Source: a virus. From it: a stretch of 64,000 nucleotides of DNA. Both the position numbers and the translations under genes were made by a program. Where the stretch lies: IMG/VR virus record IMGVR_UViG_3300009105_000002, positions 31,320-95,319 of that record, one strand, 5' to 3'. Shown here in pieces: positions 26,650 through 36,013 of the stretch (positions within the stretch are counted from its first letter, which is position 1; each line of letters starts with the position of its first letter). The notes beneath the pieces are model-generated. The model saw only the letters and a list, made by a program, of their open reading frames with translations. It did no database searches and was not told the DNA's origin.

Positions 26650-26844
26650 TTACCTCCCGTTTTTTAACATAAAATCTTTTAAATCTTCTATCCTTGAATT
26701 CACGTCATCTATTCTTGTATCAAAATGACCTCGTAAGCCCTGAACACTTTCTTTTATACTATTTTGAGCTTGGTGACATTCTCGCGTTTTAACATATTTG
26801 CCATTCTTTCCCGAAAAAGTAACGTCAAAACCAAGTAAATTCAT
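26650..26844 (-). CDS. Small coiled-coil protein
   Basis: 64 residues. A short strand-rich N-terminus 'LLGFDVTFSGKNGKYVKTREC' is followed by a helix with heptad spacing ('IKESVQGLRGHFDTRIDDVNSRIEDLKDF'). Its ATG overlaps the stop of the LamG gene. Function unknown; context suggests lysis accessory or fibre trimerisation. Confidence 0.5.
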   Translation of the reverse strand: MNLLGFDVTFSGKNGKYVKTRECHQAQNSIKESVQGLRGHFDTRIDDVNSRIEDLKDFMLKNGR

Positions 26845-28082
26845 TACTTACCTCCCATCCATTTCCCTCGACTCGTTTCCTGCCACACCGAGTTGTCAGT
26901 TTGATAGACAAGGTTCAAAACAAAACCTGAACCCATTACATATGCGCCTCCACCCATCAGAGAAATACCGGTTCCATCTCTAATCCTCAGTTTAGGGGTA
27001 TCTGTTGTATGGTGTATAGTTAATAAATCTCCGGTTTTACCTGCGGAAATTTGAGGATTTTTGGAAATTTCAACTATTGTTTCGTCGCCGCCTCCTGATA
27101 GGGCAAAGGGTTGTTCTGACGGGGTTACAGTTTCTATTAAAGTTTTAGTAAAACCCTTACCGACATTAGCATCAGAAGGAGTAGCTGTATCTAAAAGCGA
27201 CGTCTTAACAACGGCTTTAAGTATGACCTCTGAAAGAGTAGTCGTATCTGTCATAGGAAGCTTTACTATGGCTTTAGCCCCAAAGGGTTCGGAGGTAGTA
27301 ATGGTTTCCGCCACAGACTTTCCTATGGCTTTAGCCCCAAAGGGTTCGGAGGTAGTAATGGTTTCATTGATAGTTTCAGTATATTCTGATAAGTTATTAT
27401 ACGCAGCAGTGGGGGGTGTAAAGTTAGAAGTCCATCTTGCTACACCCTTGCTTATACGAAATTCGTCTATCCAACCAACGACGCCCTTACTTCCTCCGTT
27501 TTCTGCGCCGATGGCTAATATTGCCGCTATATTTCCGAGTTCCTCGTTCTCTGCTAAAGCTGAACCCCAATATATGCTTTTTGAATCTCCATCTATAAAA
27601 GCATACATGTTGTTTTCGCCAGTGCCATATCTAACTACTGCGACATGCTGCCAGTCAGTTGTAAAAACAGCACTGTTAGTATTGAACGCAGCAGCAGTAG
27701 TTGCACCACTTTCATAGTAATAAAAATATAGTTTCCCGTTATAGCTGAGTATTTGAGCATAGTTGGTGCCATTTTCATATTGTTCATAAAACATAAATGT
27801 TGACGCGACCACAGGGTCAGTATTAAATTTAACCCAAAAATCTATGGTGAAGTTTCCTGTTCCATAATACCAGTCGTCATCGTCCGCATAAGTTATATAA
27901 TCGTCTCCGTCTAACAATAAACTCGCAGTTCCAAATTTCTTCTGCGCCGTGTCTAATTGAGCATCGTTTACGCAGGTAGCATTACCGTGACTGCCCCCCA
28001 CAGAAGTATCTGGAACAGTCGTTGACGTATCCGATCCATCACACGCAAGCAATAGTTTTGTATTACTATCGTTACCCGGCAT
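26844..28082 (-). CDS. LamG-domain virion protein with Thr-rich repeats
   Basis: 412 residues, no signal peptide. Residues 5-225 form a LamG/concanavalin-like domain, about 60% identical by eye to that of 6350-7213 ('YGTGENNMYAFIDGDSKS', 'LAIGAENGGSKG'). Then come imperfect repeats of 'ETITTSEPFGAKAI' (two near-exact copies), a linker, and a C-terminal strand-rich domain of about 80 residues. Likely a sugar-binding fibre or decoration. Loss of the signal peptide relative to its paralogue is notable. Confidence 0.65.
   Translation of the reverse strand: MPGNDSNTKLLLACDGSDTSTTVPDTSVGGSHGNATCVNDAQLDTAQKKFGTASLLLDGDDYITYADDDDWYYGTGNFTIDFWVKFNTDPVVASTFMFYEQYENGTNYAQILSYNGKLYFYYYESGATTAAAFNTNSAVFTTDWQHVAVVRYGTGENNMYAFIDGDSKSIYWGSALAENEELGNIAAILAIGAENGGSKGVVGWIDEFRISKGVARWTSNFTPPTAAYNNLSEYTETINETITTSEPFGAKAIGKSVAETITTSEPFGAKAIVKLPMTDTTTLSEVILKAVVKTSLLDTATPSDANVGKGFTKTLIETVTPSEQPFALSGGGDETIVEISKNPQISAGKTGDLLTIHHTTDTPKLRIRDGTGISLMGGGAYVMGSGFVLNLVYQTDNSVWQETSRGKWMGGK
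27266..27365 (-). repeat. 43-bp tandem-type direct repeat inside the LamG gene
   Basis: An identical 43-bp block occurs at 27266-27308 and 27323-27365. It encodes the duplicated 'TITTSEPFGAKAI' unit. Exact identity at the DNA level means a recent duplication. Confidence 0.8.
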
Positions 28083-28090
28083 AAATCTCC

Positions 28091-28567
28091 TTAGGCGATT
28101 TTTATATTATGCGTTATTTGCAATGTATCTCCGGAGTTCATTGTTACTGCCCCGAATGTTTGCACGGCTAATATCCAACCTCCAGCGTCAGTTTGCATAA
28201 TAGCTTCCTCTTGCACGCTTTGATTATCTGAATTACAGGTAAAAGTCTTTACGTATCTCGTAGTATCTCCGCTTGTGGTTGTGAGCGTGTTTGAAGTTGT
28301 CGCTACTGCCCTCACAAGTCCTGCACCGTCGGCTCCAATATACTCTCCGATTGCAGTCGTGGAAGTAGTAATTGAAGTGAGGTTTGAGCCCAAGGCCATG
28401 TATTGTCCGCCCGAGTTGTCCGTAGTAAGACCAAGCAACATAGCGCAAAGACGCTTGCCGGAACTGGTAATAAGGTTTGTAACTTTCCTTGTTGCAAAAA
28501 CCGATCCGTCCGGGTGCCTTGCTACAATCTCTACTTCCCCCATCATTTTCATCATTTCTCCAAACAT
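28091..28567 (-). CDS. Beta-rich virion protein
   Basis: 158 residues. Opens 'VEIVARHPDGSVFATRKVTNLITSSGKRLCAMLLG', a form common in small phage structural proteins located among fibre genes, then Thr/Ser-rich strands and an ending 'SGDTLQITHNIKIA'. No enzyme motif. Probably a tail or head surface protein. Confidence 0.55.
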   Translation of the reverse strand: MFGEMMKMMGEVEIVARHPDGSVFATRKVTNLITSSGKRLCAMLLGLTTDNSGGQYMALGSNLTSITTSTTAIGEYIGADGAGLVRAVATTSNTLTTTSGDTTRYVKTFTCNSDNQSVQEEAIMQTDAGGWILAVQTFGAVTMNSGDTLQITHNIKIA

Positions 28568-28577
28568 AACCCCTCCC

Positions 28578-28898
28578 TTAGTTTGATAGTATCCAACTCA
28601 CATAAGTCGACGACGCTGTAACCAACATCCACGGAACATTTAGGTTTAAGGCAATTCCGCCTGAATTTGTTATATACTGCACCACCCTTGCGCTTTCAGG
28701 AGGAACAGTCGTCGTAGTTGAGTTAGCTCTTTTTTGACTTGCGCCTATTTCGCCCTCGCCCCCTAAAGATTTTTTAGAGGGCTTAGGTGTATCGTAACAT
28801 TCCTCATCAAGCCATAGACCGTCTTTCTGTTTAAGGACGTTCTTATGAAAAACAAACCCACAGCGATCGCATTCTCGTAATTGTAATCTATTACTCAT
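28578..28898 (-). CDS. Small zinc-finger-like virion-operon protein
   Basis: 106 residues. 'CDRCGFVFHKNVLKQKDGLWLDEECYD' (Cys pair plus distant Cys) resembles a small metal-binding module seen in phage structural operons. The C-terminal half is a Thr/Val-rich strand segment. Role unknown. Confidence 0.55.
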   Translation of the reverse strand: MSNRLQLRECDRCGFVFHKNVLKQKDGLWLDEECYDTPKPSKKSLGGEGEIGASQKRANSTTTTVPPESARVVQYITNSGGIALNLNVPWMLVTASSTYVSWILSN

Positions 28899-28944
28899 AA
28901 TAGTATATAAAAATGCAAGGGGAGGTTTTGGCCCCCCCCTAATG

Positions 28945-29928
28945 TTACGGTGCTATTCTACCAGATCTATTTCCGCAAAGTTGCCATTGACCGCCAAAGC
29001 CATTGACAAACTGCCAATAAGCGCCTGATACACATACCATAGCGCCTGTTGACTCTGCGTCATACATACAAGTTGGCCCGGCAGAAGTTACAATAATTAC
29101 TGCCGAATTAGGAGCATAGACAGTAACTACTTGCCCGGGAACTCCGCCTTGTAAGTTTCTTAACTGTGTTGCGGTGCCACCAGAAGCATTCATGTAAATC
29201 ATCTTTGTTTCTTTGTTGATCGTCACTACATGATTTGCAGAAGTTGCCCCTTTAGGTGGCAGAGCCACCACATTTGTATCTGCATTGAAGTTTGAAGCAA
29301 CCTCAAACCATTGGCCGCCGTTCTTTACCAATTCAAGCGTGCCTGAATTAGCCAATGCAAGGTTGCCCGACCCCATTAGGTTAATCGCGCCAACGGAATT
29401 GACTACTGCTACCGCAGAACCTAACGCCAATACAGTTACATGCTGTCCATCGTAACCATTTGAAAGACTATCAATGTTAACAGGCGCACCTGTTGATGTA
29501 TTTACGGCAATTTGTGTTTTGCCGTTCACATTGATAACATCGGCAGCGATATTACTCCCCGATTGAACCGAGAGAACATAGCTTGTCTGGTTTTGACTTC
29601 TCGATATTTCATACCAAGAAGTGTTGTGTTGTATCAGGGATATTACATTGTTGTTTCCGGAAAAATCACCGGAACCGGCTAAAACAAGCTCGCCGGAATT
29701 TGCTACGCTTGTTGAACCTCCGTCAATCATTATAAGCGTTATGACCTGACCTTCCTCGCCACCATCAAAATCGGTTATAACCGTAGCGCCTGTATTGACG
29801 GCATAAAAAACTGAACCTAACGTAACATCCGGCGTTGCATCGGATTGAGTTAACAGATTATCCGACCGCGCTTGGAAGTTTTTGTAAGGCCCGTAAGCAT
29901 GCGCATATCTGGTTCTATCTGCGCTCAT
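28945..29928 (-). CDS. Triple-repeat head decoration or fibre protein
   Basis: 327 residues built from three copies of about 80 residues. Each has 'GQxVTV', then 'VVNSxGxIxLxGSG' and 'LxxxxxxWxEVxxN'-type strands (starting near residues 70, 160 and 250). The unit looks like a trimeric fibre or capsid decoration fold. It follows the capsid gene, a usual place for decoration proteins. Confidence 0.6.
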   Translation of the reverse strand: MSADRTRYAHAYGPYKNFQARSDNLLTQSDATPDVTLGSVFYAVNTGATVITDFDGGEEGQVITLIMIDGGSTSVANSGELVLAGSGDFSGNNNVISLIQHNTSWYEISRSQNQTSYVLSVQSGSNIAADVINVNGKTQIAVNTSTGAPVNIDSLSNGYDGQHVTVLALGSAVAVVNSVGAINLMGSGNLALANSGTLELVKNGGQWFEVASNFNADTNVVALPPKGATSANHVVTINKETKMIYMNASGGTATQLRNLQGGVPGQVVTVYAPNSAVIIVTSAGPTCMYDAESTGAMVCVSGAYWQFVNGFGGQWQLCGNRSGRIAP

Positions 29929-30036
29929 TCAATCCTCCTTGTGAGATCCAAACCGCTTTTACGGAAATATGGACGCTGTTAAGCATTACCTCGGTAAGTG
30001 CGAGGCGGGAACAATTAAGCCCCCGCCTCGCACAAT

Positions 30037-30957
30037 TTACTGCCCTGTTGAATGATAAAGATTCGATGGCTTGTTAACTTCCACGCTAAATCTAAATGTT
30101 ACTTTAAATTTTGCGTCGCCTGTTTCAAAATCTCCATCCTTCGCAAAGGTAATCTTGCGTCTTAGAAACGCGATTGGCCCTGACTTTCTATTTGGAGGCA
30201 TAGCAACAAAAGTAAAGGCGTCGGTATCCGTCAGATACGGACTTGCTATCGGCGAAATCCCTATTCCCTTAATAGTATTGACCGCGTTATTGCTTGACTC
30301 TGGATCATAGCCCGAATTTAACAACTCCTTTGCTTTCCAAAGGTTATTCGGGTGAACCCAAAGCTCTTTAACCTTTATGATTTGATACTTTCCAGTATCG
30401 TCCTTCGTCGTCGTGAAGTTATCATAAGCGGTTTGAAAACTTGTTACGCCCAAATCCGCGCCCGGCGTTAAGAGATTTGACCATGTTCCACCCCTAAGTG
30501 CCGTATGTGAATTTGAGAATACTGCTAAACCATCGCCTGCTGTATGGTTCGTGGTTGCCGTGCCATTGTTGATAAGATCGTGAACAAGAGTTTCCAAAGT
30601 CTCTCTTGCTGACGAGCCCAACTCCGCAGTAATATCTCCCATTTCCGTAGGAATATCCGGATATCTCGCGTCATCGATAAGTTCCTCACTTACCTTTCCG
30701 CCCAAACCATAAGTGATGTGGTTCCACCTTTTGGTCGGCCCTTGAACCATATCGTCGTAGACTATTCCCTGCGACTCTGGTTTTTTAGGTATCTTTCCAT
30801 ATCCCGCGAAATACGCAGCTTCTTCATACGCGTTTTTGGAAGGCAATACTGTTACAAGACGTTTCCAGATCTGTTCACTATTCTTCGGCCTATACGCACT
30901 AACCGCAATAGCAAACAAACCGGGAACGACTGATTTATTAAACGTAGATCTATTCAT
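30037..30957 (-). CDS. Major capsid protein (HK97-type fold candidate)
   Basis: 306 residues. 'KRWNHITYGLGGKVSEELIDDARYPD' and 'ELWVHPNNLWKAKELLNSG' followed by 'SPYLTDTDAFTFVAMP' match the P-loop/A-domain pattern of Mu gpT-like and related HK97-fold capsid proteins. It sits between scaffold-side genes and decoration genes, in the standard order portal, scaffold, capsid. No obvious N-terminal delta domain, in line with the separate scaffold. Confidence 0.7.
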   Translation of the reverse strand: MNRSTFNKSVVPGLFAIAVSAYRPKNSEQIWKRLVTVLPSKNAYEEAAYFAGYGKIPKKPESQGIVYDDMVQGPTKRWNHITYGLGGKVSEELIDDARYPDIPTEMGDITAELGSSARETLETLVHDLINNGTATTNHTAGDGLAVFSNSHTALRGGTWSNLLTPGADLGVTSFQTAYDNFTTTKDDTGKYQIIKVKELWVHPNNLWKAKELLNSGYDPESSNNAVNTIKGIGISPIASPYLTDTDAFTFVAMPPNRKSGPIAFLRRKITFAKDGDFETGDAKFKVTFRFSVEVNKPSNLYHSTGQ

Positions 30958-30966
30958 CGTCCCTCC

Positions 30967-31545
30967 CTATATGCCTGCGGCATTTAAGCCGGTAGTGATA
31001 AGTTTCTGGTGCCTGTTGATCTTAACACGCCACTTACAATAATCGCCGTAATCGTTGTCGCCATCGGCCGCATACATCGGGCCTAACAACAAAAACTGCC
31101 CTGACGAAGTTTGCACTCCGCTACGGTCTAATACTGCATTACTTAATCCGGTTGTCGTATTCCCTGTCGTAGCCAAATAGGTAAAATCTGCCAAATTGCC
31201 TACTTCACTGACAGTCAAAGCTGTTCCTCCCGTATCCTCCTCAATTATAAACTCTTGATTAGGATCGTCCGCGACACCTACAAAAACCGGTGGTATCGTA
31301 GAACCAATTCCTTTCAGATACGGTGCGTCCTCGTAAGGACAGCTCAAACCGTCTTTTAAAAAGAGTTCCGCAGAACCTAAAATAGCATTCGCAGAACCGC
31401 ATGTAGCCGGTATGACTTTACCAGTATTGTCTAAGGCAACGGGTTGATGTAGATACATTGCTTTCGCTGTGTCCGCGCGATAGTAATTTATCTTCACAGC
31501 ACCGGGGCCCGCAGGGAATAAGCCTTTTGTAAATTGAACGTTCAT
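30967..31545 (-). CDS. Capsid-associated / decoration protein candidate
   Basis: 192 residues, directly upstream of the capsid gene. 'YYRADTAKAMYLHQPVALDNTGKVIPAT' and 'ILGSAELFLKD' suggest a small beta-barrel like DUF2190/lambda gpD-type head proteins. Strongly translated position next to the capsid supports a stoichiometric head role. Confidence 0.5.
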   Translation of the reverse strand: MNVQFTKGLFPAGPGAVKINYYRADTAKAMYLHQPVALDNTGKVIPATCGSANAILGSAELFLKDGLSCPYEDAPYLKGIGSTIPPVFVGVADDPNQEFIIEEDTGGTALTVSEVGNLADFTYLATTGNTTTGLSNAVLDRSGVQTSSGQFLLLGPMYAADGDNDYGDYCKWRVKINRHQKLITTGLNAAGI

Positions 31546-31547
31546 GC

Positions 31548-32261
31548 TTACTCCTCCTTTGTTTCGTCTTTACCGAAATCTCTCCCTTCCTGCAAGCCAG
31601 GGGTAGTTTCATCGTTCTCCTCGGCCTTGGAAAGTGTCGGCTTATAAAATTTCTTTGGATCTTCTTCGTGCTTACGAATCTGCACGTTTACCATATCGCT
31701 ACTTTTCTGTTGAGCCTCTCTTGTTTTTGCTTCGGCTCTCCTTCTGCCCATACACGCCAATATCAAATCGCCTTTCTCTATCGCACCCGCAACAGAAAAT
31801 AGGTAATTCGGCAGTTTTGGAAAAAGTTGCCTATTTACAAAAACCCATCCTTTGTCAATTGCTTCATCAATAGCCCTCTTACTGCGGAGGATCCAATGAA
31901 AAGCAAATTCTTGAGTATGACGCTCAAGTGGTTTTGGTAATGATAATCTGTGCCGGCCCGGCTCTTTTTCAGGCGCGGCAACCTTGGTAACTTCTTCCAA
32001 GGTTTGAGGTTGTGTTTTCATACGCTCCGTCAAATACGTATCAACCTCAGTTATCAAAACACTTTTCGTCACATCGGGAGGCGGAGTAACCCCCTTTGGT
32101 TCAACAGGTGGAACTTTTTTTTCTTCCTTTACGGCAGGAGTAGCCTCCGGCTTTTTCTTTTTCTCTGGAAAGCCGAAAACAGGTTTTTCTTCTTTTTTGT
32201 CTTTCTTTACGCCCACGACATCTTCCGGTGTTACTATGTCGGTTTTATTTTGATCGTCCAT
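31548..32261 (-). CDS. Head-region protein with disordered N-terminus
   Basis: 237 residues. The first 75 are Lys/Pro/Glu low complexity. The middle ('EFAFHWILRSKRAIDEAIDKGWVFVNRQLFPKLPNYLF') is a compact folded stretch, followed by a charged tail. Located between scaffold and capsid genes. No family recognised. Confidence 0.5.
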   Translation of the reverse strand: MDDQNKTDIVTPEDVVGVKKDKKEEKPVFGFPEKKKKPEATPAVKEEKKVPPVEPKGVTPPPDVTKSVLITEVDTYLTERMKTQPQTLEEVTKVAAPEKEPGRHRLSLPKPLERHTQEFAFHWILRSKRAIDEAIDKGWVFVNRQLFPKLPNYLFSVAGAIEKGDLILACMGRRRAEAKTREAQQKSSDMVNVQIRKHEEDPKKFYKPTLSKAEENDETTPGLQEGRDFGKDETKEE

Positions 32262-33088
32262 TATTGAACCTCTACTTTCTTTTCACCTGAATTTAATCTT
32301 TTCAGGGTAGCCGCGTAATTCTTGAGCGGTATATTATTGTGCTTACAGAAAATTATTTGCTCTTGCGTGAGAACTACTTCCCCTCCACCCGGCTTAGTCT
32401 TCGCTCCGGGCTTTAAACTTGTTTGCCTGACGTTCGTGCGCCTACTGACTTCCTTTTCAATTACCTTTTCTGCGTTAACGCCTTCCTCTTTCACTTTCAA
32501 CCCTTGTTTGCGGCACTCGTCTTCCATATCCCTCATTAACATCAAAGGCCCCAAATAATTTGTTTTATAATGAGGTTTTTTATCTAAAAGCTCGAACCAG
32601 ATCTTTGCGTAATCAGAAGTTGGGTCATTTAACTCCGGATATTTCTCCAAAACCCCCTGTTTGTTTGTTTCCATCAAGCTAATCTGCCTCGTTTGTTCCT
32701 TCTCAATTTTCTCTAATTCGGATTTCTTGCTTTCCTGCTCTTTCTCTGCCTTTCTTTGACGCTTATAAATCTCTGATACGCCAGCGACCAAATCCTCGTT
32801 GATCAGCTTTACAAGTTCCTCATCACTTTTTACAGGCTCGCCGGTTTCTGTTTTAGTCGTAACTGATTTAGACTTAATCAAATCAGCCACTTGTTTCTGG
32901 AGATTTTCGATAATCCTATACGAACCCGCCGTATGGTTCACGGATCTCTCGAGCTTGCCAACCGTTTCCTTGAGGGCTTTTATCTCCTCGTCTTTAGGAT
33001 CCGGCTTCTCGACAACTTCTTCTTTTACGGTTCCGGAGGTTTCTTCCACCACTACGACAATATCATCTTTTTCTTCCGGTTCAGGCAT
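32261..33088 (-). CDS. Scaffolding protein candidate
   Basis: 275 residues from ATG 33088 (GGGAG 3-7 nt upstream). Acidic N-terminus, long charged coiled coil (residues about 30-130), and a basic C-terminus ('TLKRLNSGEKKVEVQ') as needed to bind the capsid shell. Position between portal and capsid is the usual scaffold slot. Confidence 0.6.
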   Translation of the reverse strand: MPEPEEKDDIVVVVEETSGTVKEEVVEKPDPKDEEIKALKETVGKLERSVNHTAGSYRIIENLQKQVADLIKSKSVTTKTETGEPVKSDEELVKLINEDLVAGVSEIYKRQRKAEKEQESKKSELEKIEKEQTRQISLMETNKQGVLEKYPELNDPTSDYAKIWFELLDKKPHYKTNYLGPLMLMRDMEDECRKQGLKVKEEGVNAEKVIEKEVSRRTNVRQTSLKPGAKTKPGGGEVVLTQEQIIFCKHNNIPLKNYAATLKRLNSGEKKVEVQ

Positions 33089-33125
33089 AACTCCCTCTCT
33101 TTCCACCGCTCTCGCGGGTATGAAA

Positions 33126-33380
33126 CTATTCGTCTTCTGGTTGATCCAATTCGCGCATATAGTTCTCTATATGCACCGGCACTTTTTCTATGCCATCTAT
33201 TTCACCTTGCATAAGAACTGCGTCGTGCAAGGAACCTTTACGGAGTCGGTTTGACCTCTCCACTTTTTTTCTCTGACATACTCTCTCCAAGAGCCGGAGA
33301 CATACCGCCCAACCTGGACTCTTGCGTAGATCCTGCAGATCCTTCAACTCCCGCCGTTTCTCCTCCTGACTTATTTCCAC
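33126..33380 (-). CDS. Small post-portal protein overlapping the portal 3' end
   Basis: 84 residues, overlapping the portal gene by 143 bp in another frame. The overlapping part is not a shadow: 'LKDLQDLRKSPGWAVCLRLLERVCQRKK' followed by 'LHDAVLMQGEIDGIEKVP' matches a small helical protein commonly encoded right after portal genes in short-tailed phages. Function unknown. Confidence 0.5.
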   Translation of the reverse strand: MEISQEEKRRELKDLQDLRKSPGWAVCLRLLERVCQRKKVERSNRLRKGSLHDAVLMQGEIDGIEKVPVHIENYMRELDQPEDE

Positions 33381-35466
33381 CTTCTCCTCCTTTTATCATT
33401 AACATCCTTTGTATCATTGCTTGCATCATCATCTGGTGCTCGCCCATATGATTTTGGTTATACAGTAACACCTGTTCCCTTACTCCATCCGGGAGAAATG
33501 CTATTGTAGGCGACGACATCAACTCATTGTGAACCTGTAAATGCCAAATATGGTTCTCTGTAATGAGTGCCCTTACTTTATTAAACTCCCCTTGGATCAT
33601 TAACGTATTCTCGTCCTCGGGCGCATCAGTATCCTTTTCCTCCGGAGCCGGCCCTAAAAATCTTTCAGCTTCATCTCTTGAACTATGAGAAGCAACGAGT
33701 TTAAATGTCGCCTTGTAAATCTTAACAGGATCCGTTCCTACAATCGGGTTCGCTAAGAGTTGTCCATACAAAAATCCGGCTATCTGCCGTTCCATATCTT
33801 TTGATCCACCCGAGGAGTCTTCTAATAAAAAAGCGTCAAATTCTCCGGAAATACCTTCGTCAGTAAGTTCGCCGGCTTGGAATATCGGATCACCTTTCTC
33901 TCCAAGTATTCTTGTCTCAAACCCCGGCGGGATATTAAGTTGTATCTTATCCAATATCTGCGTTAATATCCTTGAAGCACCCGCTCGTAATCTTTCTCCG
34001 GGTCTCTGAAAACGTTCCTGCGCGTTCGAGAGAATAGCGTTGGTTCTGGTGGCAGTTCCAGAACCACCCACTATTTCTGACTCCTTGCCCATGACATAAC
34101 TCGAGGCAGCGGTTAATCTCTCTACAAACTCCAATACAAGCTTAATAGCATTTATAAGGCGTTCTACAGGAATATCAAAGTCGGGGAAATACACGTTCTT
34201 TTGAGGATCTGAAACCGGTATAAGCTTTCGAGGGGATAGGTATATAGTTGAGGGATTTAAGTCGCCGGAAGGATCGTAAAAGCCCGGCCTCATCATTGAA
34301 TAAGTATTACCGTCAGTCATTTGGTTAAAGCACGCGTCAATTTCTCTCGCCAACTCCTCAACCATTTCCAAAGTGCCTAATCCGTCTAAGCCGTCAACCT
34401 CATTTAATCTCGGCAGGAATTTTGTCCACTCTATCGGCCTCATTGCTCTCTTAGAAAGGTTTTTTACCTCCACTCCTCCAAGATAAATTTTATTATCCAT
34501 ATCGATTATGACGCGGATATCTTCTGCAAATCCGTCGCCGTCAAAATCGTATTTCATATATTCAACAAGGCAATTGATAGGATAAACCCTCACCTTCACC
34601 TCTTTAAGCATTTTGACTTCTTCTTCGGTAGCCGACGCGTCAGCCGAGATCACGACCTTTTCTTCCACTTTCGGACGTAGCAAGGTTTGGACATTTACCA
34701 ACTGCTCCTCGATTTCCATTTGCTCAAGGTCGCCGAATTTATAATCGTCCTTTACGACAACAGGATCATTGTAGATATTCTTCTGCCCTTTTTGGAGAAA
34801 GACATTTTCTTTAGGTATGATATTGCACTTTGTTTTTTCGATAAGTTTTAACACCTTGTCTTGAAAAGAGTCTAATTCTTCGCCATTAGGGCCTCTGATA
34901 ACAGTGGTTTCTGATTCGCCTATATCCTTATACTCGACATCCCAAATTACCTCAACAAGAGAGTCGCCGTAACCGGCCGTTACCATTACCCAATTATCAA
35001 AAAACTCCCTCATTTTTGTCCATACCCTGATCCACCAATCCATAAACTTCGTTATGCGCTCGACTTTCTCAAAGTCATTTTTCTCGCCCGGACGCCATCG
35101 GCATAGGTCTTCATTGTAAACCGCCGGAAAAAGTTTTGAGCATAGCATTTCGAGGATTGCCATAGCAATGCGCATACTTCTATTGGAACAGTTTTTCCAC
35201 GGCTTATCCTTCGGCTTTCTTTTCCCAAAATAAAGATTGTTAAGCGATTCCATATGTTGCTCAAAATGCAGCACGTCGCCCTTAGAATTAGTCCGGTATT
35301 CTTTTGTATCGCGATTTTCCTTGCCGGATCGGTAATCCTGCAAAACCATTTCAACGAGAGTTTTTTCCTGCGCCTCGGATATCTGAATCTGCATGCCGGG
35401 CTTTGCTACTTGGGGCGTAGGCTCCATCTCCTCGTTTTGAATTCCTTCCTTGACCTCTCGTGCCAT
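33238..35466 (-). CDS. Portal protein (P22-like)
   Basis: 742 residues, near the length of P22 gp1. Contains 'GYGDSLVEVIWDVEY', the conserved 'YDFDGDGFAEDIRVIIDMDN' loop, 'FLPRLNEVDGLDGLGTLEMVEELAREIDACFNQ' and 'GTATRTNAILSNAQERFQ', all typical of podovirus portals. C-terminal 60 residues are Gly/Ser/Met-rich. It forms the dodecameric DNA gate at one capsid vertex and lies just after the terminase genes. Confidence 0.8.
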   Translation of the reverse strand: MAREVKEGIQNEEMEPTPQVAKPGMQIQISEAQEKTLVEMVLQDYRSGKENRDTKEYRTNSKGDVLHFEQHMESLNNLYFGKRKPKDKPWKNCSNRSMRIAMAILEMLCSKLFPAVYNEDLCRWRPGEKNDFEKVERITKFMDWWIRVWTKMREFFDNWVMVTAGYGDSLVEVIWDVEYKDIGESETTVIRGPNGEELDSFQDKVLKLIEKTKCNIIPKENVFLQKGQKNIYNDPVVVKDDYKFGDLEQMEIEEQLVNVQTLLRPKVEEKVVISADASATEEEVKMLKEVKVRVYPINCLVEYMKYDFDGDGFAEDIRVIIDMDNKIYLGGVEVKNLSKRAMRPIEWTKFLPRLNEVDGLDGLGTLEMVEELAREIDACFNQMTDGNTYSMMRPGFYDPSGDLNPSTIYLSPRKLIPVSDPQKNVYFPDFDIPVERLINAIKLVLEFVERLTAASSYVMGKESEIVGGSGTATRTNAILSNAQERFQRPGERLRAGASRILTQILDKIQLNIPPGFETRILGEKGDPIFQAGELTDEGISGEFDAFLLEDSSGGSKDMERQIAGFLYGQLLANPIVGTDPVKIYKATFKLVASHSSRDEAERFLGPAPEEKDTDAPEDENTLMIQGEFNKVRALITENHIWHLQVHNELMSSPTIAFLPDGVREQVLLYNQNHMGEHQMMMQAMIQRMLMIKGGEGGNKSGGETAGVEGSAGSTQESRLGGMSPALGESMSEKKSGEVKPTP

Positions 35467-35469
35467 TAG

Positions 35470-35514
35470 TTACCTCGCTCGTCTTCGCTTTTTTTTAGGT
35501 TTGCATTTCCACAT
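35470..35514 (-). CDS. Possible 14-residue basic peptide
   Basis: ATG 35514 follows AGGAGAATAGT and encodes MWKCKPKKKRRRAR before a TAA just ahead of the portal start. Too short to assign; it may only couple portal translation. Confidence 0.2.
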   Translation of the reverse strand: MWKCKPKKKRRRAR

Positions 35515-35515
35515 A

Positions 35516-36013
35516 CTATTCTCCTGTCGTGTCAATTACTTCCGCCCTTGGTTTCACTCCCAGTTTATCAAGTTTATTAAGAAGGTTTTGTTTTTCTTGT
35601 TCAAGCTGATCATCCGACATGTTGTTGATTTGAGCAAAGACCACATTGCCGATAGCGGTTGATTTTCCGCCCTCAACTTCTTCCCTGACAGAATCGAGGC
35701 AAGCTTTAGCTGCGCTAATTTTGTTCTGTGCAATTGCTTTCTGATAGAGTTCGTCATATCTCCTTAGCCTCACTCTTTTTTGCGCGATTGCTTCTTCCAT
35801 AGTAGTAGCCAAATATTGTGCGCGCATATCCGTTACAATCACATTCCATCGCGTTCCCTTTTTCAAAAAAATTTCATTTATGTATTGAGGCGTGGTATCA
35901 ATGTTATATGTTTCCTTCACATACCTCACGGCTTCGGCAGGGCTCATATATTGAGCAACTTCCCTTGCTATGTCTAGCTTCTTCTTGCGGGAAAGATTTC
36001 TCTTGTTAGACAA
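35516..36013 (-). CDS. Terminase small subunit candidate
   Basis: 165 residues. N-terminal helices with an HTH-like segment ('LSRKKKLDIAREVAQYMSPAEAVRYVKETYNID'), a central coiled coil, and an acidic tail: the layout of small terminases that bind the packaging site. It follows the large subunit gene with an 8-bp overlap and precedes the portal. Confidence 0.55.
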   Translation of the reverse strand: MSNKRNLSRKKKLDIAREVAQYMSPAEAVRYVKETYNIDTTPQYINEIFLKKGTRWNVIVTDMRAQYLATTMEEAIAQKRVRLRRYDELYQKAIAQNKISAAKACLDSVREEVEGGKSTAIGNVVFAQINNMSDDQLEQEKQNLLNKLDKLGVKPRAEVIDTTGE

